From assembly GCA_002748835.1 (NCBI GenBank), contig PDTL01000008.1, forward strand, positions 1-34,795: 34,795 bases of DNA. The letters run 5' to 3'. Origin of the DNA: Deltaproteobacteria bacterium. Its GTDB lineage: Bacteria > Desulfobacterota > Desulfobacteria > Desulfobacterales > GCA-2748835. The notes under the pieces were generated by a model, which had not been told where the DNA came from, made no database searches, and worked only from the letters and a program-made list of their open reading frames with translations. Numbering within the stretch: the stretch's first letter is position 1; each line of letters opens with the position of its first letter. The position numbers and the translations under genes are program-made. Of the stretch, positions 8,827-17,915 are shown piece by piece.

Positions 8827-10569
8827 ATGCAGCACAGATGGTTACTTGCGATATTGCTTTTGTTGTTTCTGGTGCCGGCCAACGGATGGAGTCTGACGGC
8901 AACGGCCCAGGTCGACGCCCGGCAGGTGATCGAAGGCGAGTCCGTTGCCCTCACCCTCATCGTTTCCGAAGAAGGCGCGTCACCAGACCTGTCGGTGATC
9001 ACGGATTTCAAGGTGGTTTCCCGAGGAACCCAGTCAAACATTCAGATCATCAACAGCCAGGTGACCCGTGAATTCCGTCTGAACTATTTGCTGATTCCCC
9101 GAAAAACCGGTCAACTGACCGTACCGTCCATACCCGTGGTCAAAGAAAATACGACCGTTCATACGAAACCTGTATCGATTAAAGTTACCCGGCGGACGGA
9201 AGCGGCGACAAAAGGCAACCGTCCGGATGTGTTTGTCACCGCAAACGTCTCATCGCTATCTCCGTATCAGCATCAGCAAGTCCTCTACCATTTCAAGGTC
9301 TATCATGCGGTACAGATTGCCAATGCCAACCTGGAAAAACCGGCGTTCAAGGGATTTACCGTCAAGGAAGCACCTGAAAATAAATCCTACAAGACGGTAT
9401 TGAACGGACGGCGCTATCTTGTGACCGAAGTCCAGTATGTGCTGATTCCGTTTGAGGCAGGCCCTCTAACCATTGAACCGGTACGGCTGTCCTGCGATCT
9501 CCAGGTTCCTGACAAGCGCAGACGGCAGCGGGATCCATTTTTCAATGATCCGTTTTTTTCCCGGAACCGGTATGTGACCAGAACGTTTTCCACAAAATCG
9601 TTTGATATAACGGTGACCCCCCTGCCGGCATATACCGGAGACATTCCATTTTCCGGTCTGGTCGGACAGTTTACCCTGACAGGGCAGATGGATGCGGCCG
9701 AGGCCATGGTTGGCGATTCGATCACACTGAACCTGCACCTGTCCGGCACCGGCAACATCATCGATGCCGGTGAACCGGAAATCCCGGCGCCGGATGGGTT
9801 CAAGGTATATGCGGATATCCCCGAAGAAAAGATTGAAATCGGTCCGGAAGGGTATTCGGGAACCAAACGATTCAAACTGGCGCTGGTACCCATGGCTGCC
9901 GGTGACTATACCCTAGCGCCGATCCGCATGGTCTGTTTTGATCCTGAAACCCGGCAATATGCCGAGCTGACCACCGGAGAACTGCATCTTTCGGTATCAC
10001 CGTCGCCGGATGCGGAAGCCATGACACCGGCACAGTTGTCCGTGGATGCACCGTCACCGGCATTCACCAAACAGGCAGTTGAATTCACAGGCCGAGACAT
10101 TCTTCCGTTAAAGGAAGACCTGTCTGCGATCCGATCATCTGGCAGATTCACCTATGCCGCTTTTATCGGCGGACTCTTTGCACCGGTTTTCGTCTCCCTG
10201 ATCTCCATCCTGGGGTGGCACCGGGTCCGGCGCAGAAAAGATCCGGCCGGCCGGATGTACCGAAAATCGCGTCAGGCACTTCAGGCCGCTGAAAACGCCA
10301 CAGATAAAGATGCGTTTCTGGCAAACCTGTACCAGGCCTTTATTTCCAAAGTTTTCGGTTTGTGCGACGAAACCGGCGCCACGCTGACCCGGCAGGAGCT
10401 GATCGATCTTCTGACAAAAAACAGGTATCCCGAAACCATGGCAGAGCAGGCTGCGGAACTGCTCGAACAGATCGAGTCGGCCAGATTCAGCGGCGGGACC
10501 CTGGACAGCGGAGACCGGGATCGGCTGCTCGTTCAGACCCGCGACATGATCCGGAGGTTGAACCGATGA
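8827..10569 (+). CDS. batD: BatD-type oxygen tolerance protein
   Basis: A 580-residue BatD homologue. An N-terminal signal peptide (LLAILLLLFLVPANGWS) leads into a large periplasmic part of repeated beta-sandwich-like domains, with the typical opening QVDARQVIEGESVALTL and the phrase FEAGPLTIEPV. A membrane segment lies near residues 443-463, and a cytosolic helical tail of about 115 residues follows. This matches the BatD layout, in which the periplasmic part is thought to work with the VWA proteins BatA and BatB. Its stop overlaps the batE start as ATGA at 10566-10569. Confidence 0.9.
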   Translation: MQHRWLLAILLLLFLVPANGWSLTATAQVDARQVIEGESVALTLIVSEEGASPDLSVITDFKVVSRGTQSNIQIINSQVTREFRLNYLLIPRKTGQLTVPSIPVVKENTTVHTKPVSIKVTRRTEAATKGNRPDVFVTANVSSLSPYQHQQVLYHFKVYHAVQIANANLEKPAFKGFTVKEAPENKSYKTVLNGRRYLVTEVQYVLIPFEAGPLTIEPVRLSCDLQVPDKRRRQRDPFFNDPFFSRNRYVTRTFSTKSFDITVTPLPAYTGDIPFSGLVGQFTLTGQMDAAEAMVGDSITLNLHLSGTGNIIDAGEPEIPAPDGFKVYADIPEEKIEIGPEGYSGTKRFKLALVPMAAGDYTLAPIRMVCFDPETRQYAELTTGELHLSVSPSPDAEAMTPAQLSVDAPSPAFTKQAVEFTGRDILPLKEDLSAIRSSGRFTYAAFIGGLFAPVFVSLISILGWHRVRRRKDPAGRMYRKSRQALQAAENATDKDAFLANLYQAFISKVFGLCDETGATLTRQELIDLLTKNRYPETMAEQAAELLEQIESARFSGGTLDSGDRDRLLVQTRDMIRRLNR

Positions 10570-11314
10570 TACTGACATGCAGGCGCCTTTTTGCTGTCAG
10601 CCTGATTTTTTTGTTTCTGATTCCGGCGGCGGTCTCTGCTTCCCAGGATGCCCGAATCTTTGTAACTGCCGTTGAAGACTATCACAACGGCAACTACAGG
10701 TCGTCACAGGACCGGTTTAACGAATTGGTCAACCGGGGCGTTGCTTCTGCTGAACTCTTCTATAACCTCGGAAACTGTTGTTTTAAACAGGAGGATCTGG
10801 GCCATTGCATCTGGTGGTATGAAAAAGCCCTTCAACTGAACCCCGGGGATCCGGATATCCGGTTCAATCTCGATTATGCCCGTACATTTGTAAAAGACAC
10901 ATCAAATACAGCGCCTTTTCCCTTTTACCGGATCTTTTTTTTCTGGAAGGAGTTGCTGCCCAGCAGTTTTCTGATGGTGGCTGCCCTGACACTCAATGGA
11001 TCCTCCTGACGGTCCGATTCGTTCAAAACCGGAAACCGGTGCGCATGGCCGGCGGTTTGATACTCGGTATCACCGTCATCCTTACCTTAAGTGTCACCTA
11101 TGATCAGTATGCACCCCGCCTGCACCGGGCAGGCATCATTCTGCCGGATGAAGCCATTGTCCGATCTGGTTTGTCAGATACCGCTGTCGAGCTGTTTCGT
11201 CTGCACGCCGGCACCCGCGTGAGCCTGGAGGAACAGCGTGGCGACTATGTGAAAATAACCTTTTCCGATGATAAAATGGGTTGGGTTCCTTTACGGGAAA
11301 TAGGTGTACTTTAG
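10566..11314 (+). pseudogene. batE: batE (TPR plus SH3-like), interrupted by a one-base frameshift
   Basis: The first part (10566-11009) encodes a signal peptide (LFAVSLIFLFLIPAAVSAS), TPR-like repeats (ELFYNLGNCCFKQEDLGHC) and the start of a membrane segment (SSFLMVAALTL), then runs into a stop. Reading on in another frame from about 10994 gives QWILLTVRFVQNRKPV, a second membrane segment (LILGITVILTLSVTY) and an SH3-like tail (KITFSDDKMGWVPLREIG), ending at 11314. Together they make the usual BatE of about 250 residues. Inserting one base within about 10988-10997 restores a single frame. No slippery heptamer is visible there, so I read this as a one-base deletion or a sequencing error rather than programmed shifting. 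Confidence 0.85.
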
Positions 11315-11721
11315 CGACGTTAATCTGTTTGACGGTTACACTGCGCAGACAAAAAACGAACCGGAACATGGGGTAGGGGGCATGCCCATGAGAAAAAACA
11401 GCCTGAAAAAAGTTCAAATTATATTTGATTATTTGATGGGAATAGGTTACGTGGATAAATAAAATCGATTAGATACTATGAATAAACAGCTGAAACCAAG
11501 TTTTTTCTCCAGCCTGAAAATCGCAGATCACGTTAGGTCGAGCATCAACTTAGTATGCTGTTCATATTAACTTTCAAACAGTTGTCCGTTATGGATCTTA
11601 TCCGGACGGACACCTGTGTGAAGGATAATTTTCATTGCATCAATCGATCCGAGAACGTCTGTTCATGTATCCGAACATGGGGCAGATTAAAGCTTACGCA
11701 TTTATTTAGGAGAAAAGCAGT
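11315..11721 (+). other. Spacer between batE and cspA, including a probable long cspA leader
   Basis: About 400 AT-rich bases. The right half, roughly 11560-11721, has small self-complementary pieces such as TGTTC...GAACA near 11661-11679 and would make a long untranslated leader for cspA, as is known for cold-shock genes. No clear -35/-10 pair stands out. A 24-codon open frame at 11388-11462 follows a G-rich stretch but has no recognisable product. No terminator with a T-run follows batE. Confidence 0.4.
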
Positions 11722-11925
11722 ATGGCATCCGGAACAGTCAAATGGTTTAATGAAAGCAAGGGGTATGGGTTTATCGCGCAGGATGACGGGGGTCCCGATA
11801 TTTTTGTGCACTTTTCCAATATCAATGGTACTGGCTTTAAAACCCTTGCCGAAGGCGAACGCGTCACCTTCGAAATCGAGCAGGGCCCTAAAGGTGCATC
11901 TGCTGTGAATGTCGAAAAAGGGTAG
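11722..11925 (+). CDS. cspA: Cold-shock domain protein (CspA family)
   Basis: A 67-residue single cold-shock domain, the standard length. It binds single-stranded RNA or DNA and acts as an RNA chaperone. The RNA-binding motifs are both intact: RNP1 as KGYGFI near residue 16 and RNP2 as DIFVHFS near residue 29. The opening [14 protein letters not shown] is diagnostic. A good ribosome site (TTAGGAGAAAAGCAGT) precedes the ATG. It is a single-gene unit closed by a hairpin terminator at 12017-12057. Several csp paralogues usually exist per genome, so the symbol is for the family, not proof of the cold-induced member. Confidence 0.95.
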   Translation: MASGTVKWFNESKGYGFIAQDDGGPDIFVHFSNINGTGFKTLAEGERVTFEIEQGPKGASAVNVEKG

Positions 11926-12016
11926 CCTTCCCGCCAGAGCAACCCGTAACGGTGCCTGTGGAGATGTAACGGCAGTTTGCCCCCCGCATATCTCTGTTCA
12001 CCGATGGCGATACATG

Positions 12017-12057
12017 CATCCCCTGTCCACATGCTGGATCGGGGATGTTTTCGTTTT
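12017..12057 (+). terminator. Rho-independent terminator of cspA
   Basis: CATCCCC at 12017-12023 pairs with GGGGATG at 12041-12047, with an inner TCCA/TGGA stem, and is followed by TTTTCGTTTT. It ends the cspA transcript just before the convergent Crp/Fnr gene. Confidence 0.7.
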
Positions 12058-12072
12058 GGGTCATTGACTGTT

Positions 12073-12762
12073 CTAAACAATTTTACCGGTTCGCGCGACC
12101 TGTTCAAGCGCGTCCCGGTTCAATAGGGTGATATGCCTGCCGTCTACGGAAATTAATTTTTTTTCAGACATCCGGGAAAAAATCCGAGATAAGGTTTCAG
12201 GGATCGTCCCTAAAAGGGCTGCCAGCTGATTTTTGGTCATACTCAGCTGGATCGCATCGCTTTGCGCGACTGAGGACGCATGGGTGGTCAGAAAGGCGGC
12301 AAGACGACCGGGGACCTCCTTTAAGGCCAGGTTTTCTATCTGAAGGGTGAATTCCCGGAGCCGCCGGGCCAGAATACCGAGCATATTCATGGCCAGACAG
12401 GGATTATCGCCAATCAGGGTCATGAATGCATCCCGTGGAATAAACAAGAGGACGGTCGTATCAGTTGCGGCCGCGCTGGCCGGGAAGCAGTCGCCTGAAA
12501 ACACAGGTACTTCACCAAAGGGATTTCCCGGACCATACAGGTGGAGAATCTGCTCTTTTCCTTCTGCCGATGATTTGAATATTTTTACGTGCCCCGATGC
12601 AACCACATAAAATCCGGTAGCGGGATCTCCTTCAACAAAGATCAGTTCGTTTTTTTTATAGCTCCGCAGGTGGGTGATGGCACAGATCTTTTCGATATAT
12701 TCGGATGACAGCCCCTTGAAAAGTGCGGTTGTTTCGATTAATGTGCGTATATCCGTAGGCAT
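12073..12762 (-). CDS. Crp/Fnr-family transcriptional regulator
   Basis: A 229-residue regulator with an N-terminal cyclic-nucleotide-binding-like barrel (about 15-130, phrases NELIFVEGDPATGFYVV and GPGNPFGEV), a dimer helix, and a C-terminal winged helix. The recognition helix reads IPETLSRIFSRM; the E..SR pattern matches FNR-type proteins that bind TTGAT-like half-sites. The N-terminal cysteine cluster that holds the FeS centre in true FNR is missing, as only isolated cysteines occur, so an oxygen-sensing cluster is unlikely; heme, NO or ligand sensing as in Dnr-like members is possible. Start ATG at 12762 has AAGGAG eight bases upstream. It is divergent from the FabH-like gene, which could be a target. 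Confidence 0.92.
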   Translation of the reverse strand: MPTDIRTLIETTALFKGLSSEYIEKICAITHLRSYKKNELIFVEGDPATGFYVVASGHVKIFKSSAEGKEQILHLYGPGNPFGEVPVFSGDCFPASAAATDTTVLLFIPRDAFMTLIGDNPCLAMNMLGILARRLREFTLQIENLALKEVPGRLAAFLTTHASSVAQSDAIQLSMTKNQLAALLGTIPETLSRIFSRMSEKKLISVDGRHITLLNRDALEQVARTGKIV

Positions 12763-12957
12763 GTCAGGTCTCCTTGGCAGGTTTCAGGAAACGGGTTTTC
12801 GTACGGGCAGCAGGCGATCAGACGATTCTGACATAGCATACAGCAGGTCAACTAAGCAACGATTCCTGATGAACCACGAGATGGCGATCGTAAAAAACGG
12901 TCATCATAATAGCATCGAATGGAGGGGGAATGCGGATTCAAATTTTGGAGATCTTAG

Positions 12958-13968
12958 ATGAAACGATCAGTGATTAAAGGAACCGGCCGGTATATTCCGC
13001 CGCGTCTGGTCACCAATGCGGATCTGACACAGTGGATGGATACAACGGATGACTGGATCGTCCAGCGGACCGGTATCGAACAGCGCTATTGGGTGAGTGA
13101 AGAAGGAAACACTGGCGCATCGGATCTTGCCCTGGAAGCGGCAAAAATTGCCATGGAACGCGCGCAGTGGACCCATGACGATGTGGATATGATCATTCTC
13201 GGTACACTGAGTCCGGATATCAATTTCCCGGGATCGGCCTGCCTGCTCCAGGATAAGTTGGGGCTTGGGCCTGTGCCTTCCCTGGATATCCGGCAGCAAT
13301 GCACTGGCTTTATTTACGGCCTGGCAACAGCGGATGCCTATATCAAGGCTGGTTTGGCAAACCGGATTTTGGTGGTGGGCACCGAAGTCCACAGTACCGG
13401 CCTTGATATTTCAACCCGCGGGCGGGATGTTGCTGTCATTTTCGGAGATGGCGCAGCAGTGGCCTGTGTGGAAGGGGTGGATACAAACGAGAATGTGGGT
13501 GTGATGGCGTCCGCCCTGCATGCGGACGGCAAGCATGCAGATCTCCTGATGCTCGAAGCACCCGCCTCACGCCTCCCTGAACGGCTGACCCATGAAATGC
13601 TCGACGAAGGGCGGCATTATCCGATAATGAACGGGAGTGCCGTGTTCAAGCAAGCGGTCAGAAGGCTGCCGGAAGTCACTTATGAAGTGCTTGAAAAAGC
13701 AGCACTTTCGATAGAAGATATCAAGCTGATTATCCCGCACCAGGCCAATCTTCGGATTAACCAGATGTATCAGAAAACCCTGAAACTGCCCGACGGGATT
13801 GTTTTCAATAACATTCAGAAATACGGAAACACCACGGCAGCGAGTATCCCCATTGCCCTGGATGAGGCGCTGGAAAAGGGGCTCATCGGTAAATCCGGTG
13901 ACACGATCCTGTTTGTCGGGTTTGGTGCCGGATTGACGTGGGGAGGCGTTGTTTACCGCTTTCCCTGA
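12958..13968 (+). CDS. 3-oxoacyl-ACP synthase III (FabH-like)
   Basis: A 336-residue thiolase-fold condensing enzyme. The catalytic triad is intact: Cys115 in IRQQCTGFIYG, His261 in IIPHQANLRI and Asn291 in KYGNTTAASIP. Family function is Claisen condensation of an acyl-CoA primer with malonyl-ACP to begin fatty acid synthesis. It is slightly longer than housekeeping FabH and is not beside plsX, fabD or acpP, so it may be a second, specialised KASIII for branched or secondary lipid products. GGAG lies 8 bases before the ATG. It ends in a terminator shared with convergent pgi. Confidence 0.93.
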   Translation: MKRSVIKGTGRYIPPRLVTNADLTQWMDTTDDWIVQRTGIEQRYWVSEEGNTGASDLALEAAKIAMERAQWTHDDVDMIILGTLSPDINFPGSACLLQDKLGLGPVPSLDIRQQCTGFIYGLATADAYIKAGLANRILVVGTEVHSTGLDISTRGRDVAVIFGDGAAVACVEGVDTNENVGVMASALHADGKHADLLMLEAPASRLPERLTHEMLDEGRHYPIMNGSAVFKQAVRRLPEVTYEVLEKAALSIEDIKLIIPHQANLRINQMYQKTLKLPDGIVFNNIQKYGNTTAASIPIALDEALEKGLIGKSGDTILFVGFGAGLTWGGVVYRFP

Positions 13969-13996
13969 TAGATGAACAGAGAAACGCCGCATCCCC

Positions 13997-14044
13997 AAAA
14001 AACCGCCCTCAGACAATAACACTGCTGTCTTGGGGCGGTTTTTT
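13997..14044. terminator. Bidirectional terminator between fabH-like gene and pgi
   Basis: AAAAAACCGCCC at 13997-14008 pairs with GGGCGGTTTTTT at 14033-14044; an inner AGACA/TGTCT stem caps a 10-base loop. The A-run on one side and T-run on the other make it work on both strands, fitting the two convergent genes. Confidence 0.9.
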
Positions 14045-14054
14045 GCGCTGCTCC

Positions 14055-15725
14055 TCATTTCTGCCAGGCACCGGCACTGACCGCACGGATATAGTCCGTA
14101 CCTGTGGTGCGGATTTCCGGGAGTGAAGACGCTGGTAACGGAGCCGCCGGGTCCATTGCCTTGAAGGCGTTCCGGTAGTCTGCTGCAATGGTTTTTCCCC
14201 GTTCCACCCCAAACTGGTCAAAGGGATTGATCCCCCAGACAAAGCCTTCAAAAATGGTGCGCGCTTCGTAAAATGACAGCAGGGCACCCACTGTCTCGGG
14301 CGTATAGGCGTCAAGGGTCAGAATGGATGAGGGCCGGTTTCCGGGATAAAACCGGTTCGGATCCGATGGATGGGTAAAACCCAAGGCAAGGGAATCTGCC
14401 TGGGCAAGAAGGTTGGACCACATCTCCATATGACGGGTCACCCCCTCGGAGGTCAGGTTTTGGTCAGAGGCAAATACCGGGGTCAGGGTACCGATAAATT
14501 CAATGGGAAGGGGTCGGCCCTGATGGGCCAGTTGAAAAAAAGAATGCTGGGCGTCCGTTCCCACTTCCCCGAACAGAAAAACACTGGATGCCGCATCCGA
14601 AATGCCGGCTGCCTTGTTGGTTATCTGCTTGCCGTTACTTTCCATGTACAGCTGCTGCAGATGCGATATGAAGTCGCGAAGAATGGACAGATAGGGGACA
14701 ACGGCAACGGCCGGGTACCCGAGAAAATGATTGTTCCAGACAGAAATCATGGCGCTGATCAGTGGAAGATTTCTGCCTGCAGGTGCTGAAAGGGCATGGT
14801 GGTCCATGTCCGCGCATCCCCGGAGAAACCGTCTGACCGTGTCAACGCCCAGCGAAAGGGCCAGGGGAAGGATGCCCACGGTTGACGTGACGCTGTAACG
14901 CCCGCCGATGGACGCTTCGACGATAAACCGCGCAAGAATATCGCCGGCACCGTCACCCGGAATCCTGTCATGGGCGTTCGCATTGCTGATGGTCACCCAG
15001 TGCTGTTCCGGTGACAGACCGTGCGATCTCATAAATTCCGCAACAAGGCCGGCATTGGAAATTGACTCGATGGTTTTGAAACTTTTTGAGATAAAGATAA
15101 AAAGGGTCTGATCCGGCCGCACGTCCTGTATCACCTGATGAAATTGACCGCCGTAGACAGAAGTCAGGAAATAGAGCCGAAACCGGGTGCCGAACAGGGG
15201 ACTGAGGGCTGCGTGGATCGCTCGGGTTCCCAGATGAGAGCCCCCGATGCCGATCACCACAATGTCCTGAAAGGGTTTTCCGGTACAGCCGGTCACTGTT
15301 TCGTCGATAACGGATTCGGCAAAGGAAAGGATGCGCTCGCGCTCCGTATGGATGCGGGCGGCGGTGGACTGTGCCTGGGGATTCAGCAACAGCTTCCCTT
15401 CCTGATCCCGGCAGACCATATGCAGCACCTGCCTGTTTTCCGTCGTATTGACCGTTTCACCTCTTGCCAGTGCCTGGAAGCGTTCGTGCACACCGGTTTC
15501 CGCCGCCAGCTGCATCAGGGCATGAAAGACATCCCTGGTGATTCGCTGACGGGTAAAATCAAAGGCCAGTCCGCTGGCATGGCGCATGAAATCCGCTGAC
15601 CGGTTGTCCTGTTCCAGAAGAGAGGCTAACAGGTGTTCCGGAGGATTCAAACGGGCTGCCAAGGCTGAAAGCCTTTGCCAGGCGGGGCTGTTTGTCTGTT
15701 TATCTGAAAACAAAGGGGCGTTCAT
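14055..15725 (-). CDS. pgi: Glucose-6-phosphate isomerase
   Basis: A 556-residue phosphoglucose isomerase, normal for the bacterial long form. It interconverts glucose-6-phosphate and fructose-6-phosphate in the cytosol. Both family signatures are present: GGRYSVTSTVGILPLAL near residue 270 and NPFDQFGVERGK near the C-terminus. The phosphate-binding SIS region has VVIGIGGSHLGTRA, and the ESNGK segment carries the conserved Glu. It is a single gene facing the FabH-like gene, sharing its terminator, with 241 AT-rich bases upstream. The ATG at 15725 has no strong ribosome site. Confidence 0.97.
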   Translation of the reverse strand: MNAPLFSDKQTNSPAWQRLSALAARLNPPEHLLASLLEQDNRSADFMRHASGLAFDFTRQRITRDVFHALMQLAAETGVHERFQALARGETVNTTENRQVLHMVCRDQEGKLLLNPQAQSTAARIHTERERILSFAESVIDETVTGCTGKPFQDIVVIGIGGSHLGTRAIHAALSPLFGTRFRLYFLTSVYGGQFHQVIQDVRPDQTLFIFISKSFKTIESISNAGLVAEFMRSHGLSPEQHWVTISNANAHDRIPGDGAGDILARFIVEASIGGRYSVTSTVGILPLALSLGVDTVRRFLRGCADMDHHALSAPAGRNLPLISAMISVWNNHFLGYPAVAVVPYLSILRDFISHLQQLYMESNGKQITNKAAGISDAASSVFLFGEVGTDAQHSFFQLAHQGRPLPIEFIGTLTPVFASDQNLTSEGVTRHMEMWSNLLAQADSLALGFTHPSDPNRFYPGNRPSSILTLDAYTPETVGALLSFYEARTIFEGFVWGINPFDQFGVERGKTIAADYRNAFKAMDPAAPLPASSLPEIRTTGTDYIRAVSAGAWQK

Positions 15726-15966
15726 CTGGTGTATGAAAAATCCATTTCACTATCTTTAATAAATTCAAGATATTATAATTTTCGGTGAGCGTTACCAGCC
15801 GTAAGCCAACCTGTCGCTGTGATGAATAGAACACGCTATTTATGTATAGTTTTTAGCGTTAATTGAAGCAAGTTATTTGTGACGCAATTTTTCAGGGACG
15901 AAATATCAACGATCTGTTATCAAAGGGGTCTCAAACGTAATTGCGGCGCCCTCTAAGGGGGGGGAT

Positions 15967-16914
15967 TCAGCTGCCGCACCCCATGGCAGAAAGAATGTCC
16001 TTTCCACCCATATCCAGAATGGTTCTTGCCAGTTCGGTCCCGAGCTGATGTGCCGATGAACTGTCTCCGGTCACAGTTTTTTCAATGCGTCTGCTGCCGT
16101 CTGGTGCGACAATGCCCGCTGTCAACCGCAGCTGCGAATTGTCTTCAAGGCGTGCCAGTGCAAAGGCGGGAACACTGCACCCTCCCTCGAGTACGTTAAG
16201 AAAAGAGCGCTCGGCGATGACCCCGCGTTCTGCATCCGAATCGTTCAACACCTGGCGGATGGCATCCCGTTTGGCAGGATCCAGACCCACCGAAGCTTCC
16301 ACGGCAATCGAACCCTGGCCAATGGCCGGGCAGAACAGCTGTTCCGGGATCACTTCGGTAATCAGATCATCATAGCCCATCCGGTGAACACCGGCATAGG
16401 CCAGGATCAGGGCGTCACAGTCTCCCGCATCCATCTTTGCGATACGGGTCTGCAGGTTGCCGCGCATGTCGACGGTCCGGGCATGCGGGTAATGATATTT
16501 TAACAGGGCCGTTCTGCGCACCGACGACGTGCCGATAGGGCAATTGGGGTTCTGGTCGGCAAAGGCGAGAGTGAATGAGGGATTGCGTGAAATCACAACG
16601 TCGTTGACGTGTTCACGCCGGGTAAATGCAATAATTTCAAATCCGTCCGGAAGGGTTGACTGCATATCCTTTGCGCTGTGGACTGCGATATCAATATCCC
16701 CGGATGCGAGGCGGGCCTCCAGTTCTTCGGTAAAAACACCTTTGCTGCCGATGGCGGATATGGAGACATCAAGGATTTTATCCCCTCGGGTCTCCATGGT
16801 GACCAGCTCTGAGGGCATACCGTTTTTATTCAGCATGTCTGCCACCAGCTCCGCCTGCCATAATGCCAGTTTACTTTTACGTGTGCCGATGCGAATGCCT
16901 TGTGTTGGTTTCAC
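15967..16914 (-). CDS. hemC: Hydroxymethylbilane synthase (porphobilinogen deaminase)
   Basis: A 315-residue enzyme of heme and cobalamin/siroheme biosynthesis that joins four porphobilinogens into hydroxymethylbilane. The dipyrromethane cofactor cysteine is Cys246 in LEGGCSVPA, the catalytic Asp is in VHSAKDM near residue 83, and the substrate arginines are in GTSSVRRTALL. Length is normal. The start is GTG at 16914, chosen because AGAGGGG lies a few bases upstream and the family opening (RIGTRKSKLALWQ) follows. No hemD or other heme gene adjoins it; the next upstream material is a gene remnant. Confidence 0.97.
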   Translation of the reverse strand: MKPTQGIRIGTRKSKLALWQAELVADMLNKNGMPSELVTMETRGDKILDVSISAIGSKGVFTEELEARLASGDIDIAVHSAKDMQSTLPDGFEIIAFTRREHVNDVVISRNPSFTLAFADQNPNCPIGTSSVRRTALLKYHYPHARTVDMRGNLQTRIAKMDAGDCDALILAYAGVHRMGYDDLITEVIPEQLFCPAIGQGSIAVEASVGLDPAKRDAIRQVLNDSDAERGVIAERSFLNVLEGGCSVPAFALARLEDNSQLRLTAGIVAPDGSRRIEKTVTGDSSSAHQLGTELARTILDMGGKDILSAMGCGS

Positions 16915-16987
16915 TGTCTACCCCTCTTTATTCTGATCTGCGATCACACAAAAACATTGCCATCTATACATGGAAATTATCTGAAAA

Positions 16988-17158
16988 TCAATTACCGGCG
17001 CTGCACTGATTCAGGCAATAAAGCAGCCCCTCAGTGTTCAGGTCAATGACAGGGTGCGGGATGTGTCTGCCGTGAAGATCGCCTGACAGTGCGGCAAGAC
17101 CCAGCGGCGGGTTTGTGGCCGTGTGACCGGCAGGTGAAGCAGTAAAAACATAGAAGGA
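16988..17158 (-). pseudogene. N-terminal remnant resembling a B12-binding/radical SAM protein
   Basis: Read on the minus strand, this stretch gives an open segment of about 56 codons with no ATG, GTG or TTG start, flanked by a TAG and a TGA. It holds NPPLGLAALSGDL followed after a few residues by HPVIDLNTEGLLY. The pairing of PPLGLAxLAxxL with VIDLN is the opening beta-alpha unit of B12-binding domains in cobalamin-dependent radical SAM proteins. Nothing downstream continues the domain before hemC begins. I read it as a decayed fragment; chance similarity is possible. Confidence 0.4.
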
Positions 17159-17161
17159 CTA

Positions 17162-17915
17162 TTATCCCCAGTTGAGACGGCGGATTTCATCAAGCTGCGC
17201 TTCATGGATGAACCGACTCAGCCGCGCCTCCTGATTGCCGGAAAAGGGATGAAAGAAAAGACCCATCAGGGCATGAGTTTTATTGAATTGCATCTGAATG
17301 CGCACCACCCGTGCAATACCGGACAAGGTATCGATGGCCTCTTCCTGTTGCGATTTGAGTACCAAACCGATTTTAACCGAAGCGCCGACTGTAATGTTCA
17401 GAAACGGGTTGGGATGTGTCTTGAACAGTTTGGGTATCAGAATGGCCATGCCGGTATTGGAAATATCATGAACACCAAAGTGGTCTCCGGAATAAAATTC
17501 TTGCTTTCCATAGATGACTTTTCCCATGACAGAATAATGGAGTCCCGGTTTCAGGCGGAACGCGGAACGAATATTTACTTCCTTCAGCGGCGGAGAAATT
17601 AAAAGCTGCAGTGCCACCGTAAAAGAACCGTTTGCCAGTTTGTATTTGTTCATGAACCGGGTAATGCTGCAGGAGAGTCCCTGGCGTTTTTTTTCACCGG
17701 AACCCGTTGATTCAAGGGTGGTGACATGCATCTGGTCATAGGTAAAATTCGGTGTGACGGGGGGGGTTGTCTGGGCTGCGAACAACGTGTTATTTCGAAA
17801 ATCGGCATCCAGTACAATCGAAGATAACGCACGCGGTGCGTCTGAGTCGATATTGAAAACCAAATCAATGCCGGCACCTGAATTGAATATATGTTCGATA
17901 TGTTCATCCATCATC
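17162..17915 (-). CDS. PilZ domain protein, likely c-di-GMP receptor
   Basis: A protein of about 251 residues with a YcgR-like layout: an N-terminal beta-rich domain (about 1-120) and a C-terminal PilZ domain. The c-di-GMP motif is present as the arginine pair in NIRSAFRL (RxxxR) followed by DISNTGMAI (DxSxxG). The ending LSRFIHEAQLDEIRR is a typical PilZ terminal helix. Such proteins turn c-di-GMP levels into changes in motility or exopolysaccharide. A TTG at 17950 would give a longer product; I prefer the tandem ATG at 17915, since AGG in CGCAGGTGCCCACAG sits at a usable distance. No flagellar or pilus gene adjoins it, so the output is unknown. Confidence 0.78.

Noticed and set aside
11388..11462. 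A 24-codon frame (MRKNSLKKVQIIFDYLM...) after batE
   Set aside because: The preceding G-run is not a proper ribosome site and the peptide matches nothing; kept only as a note within the spacer.
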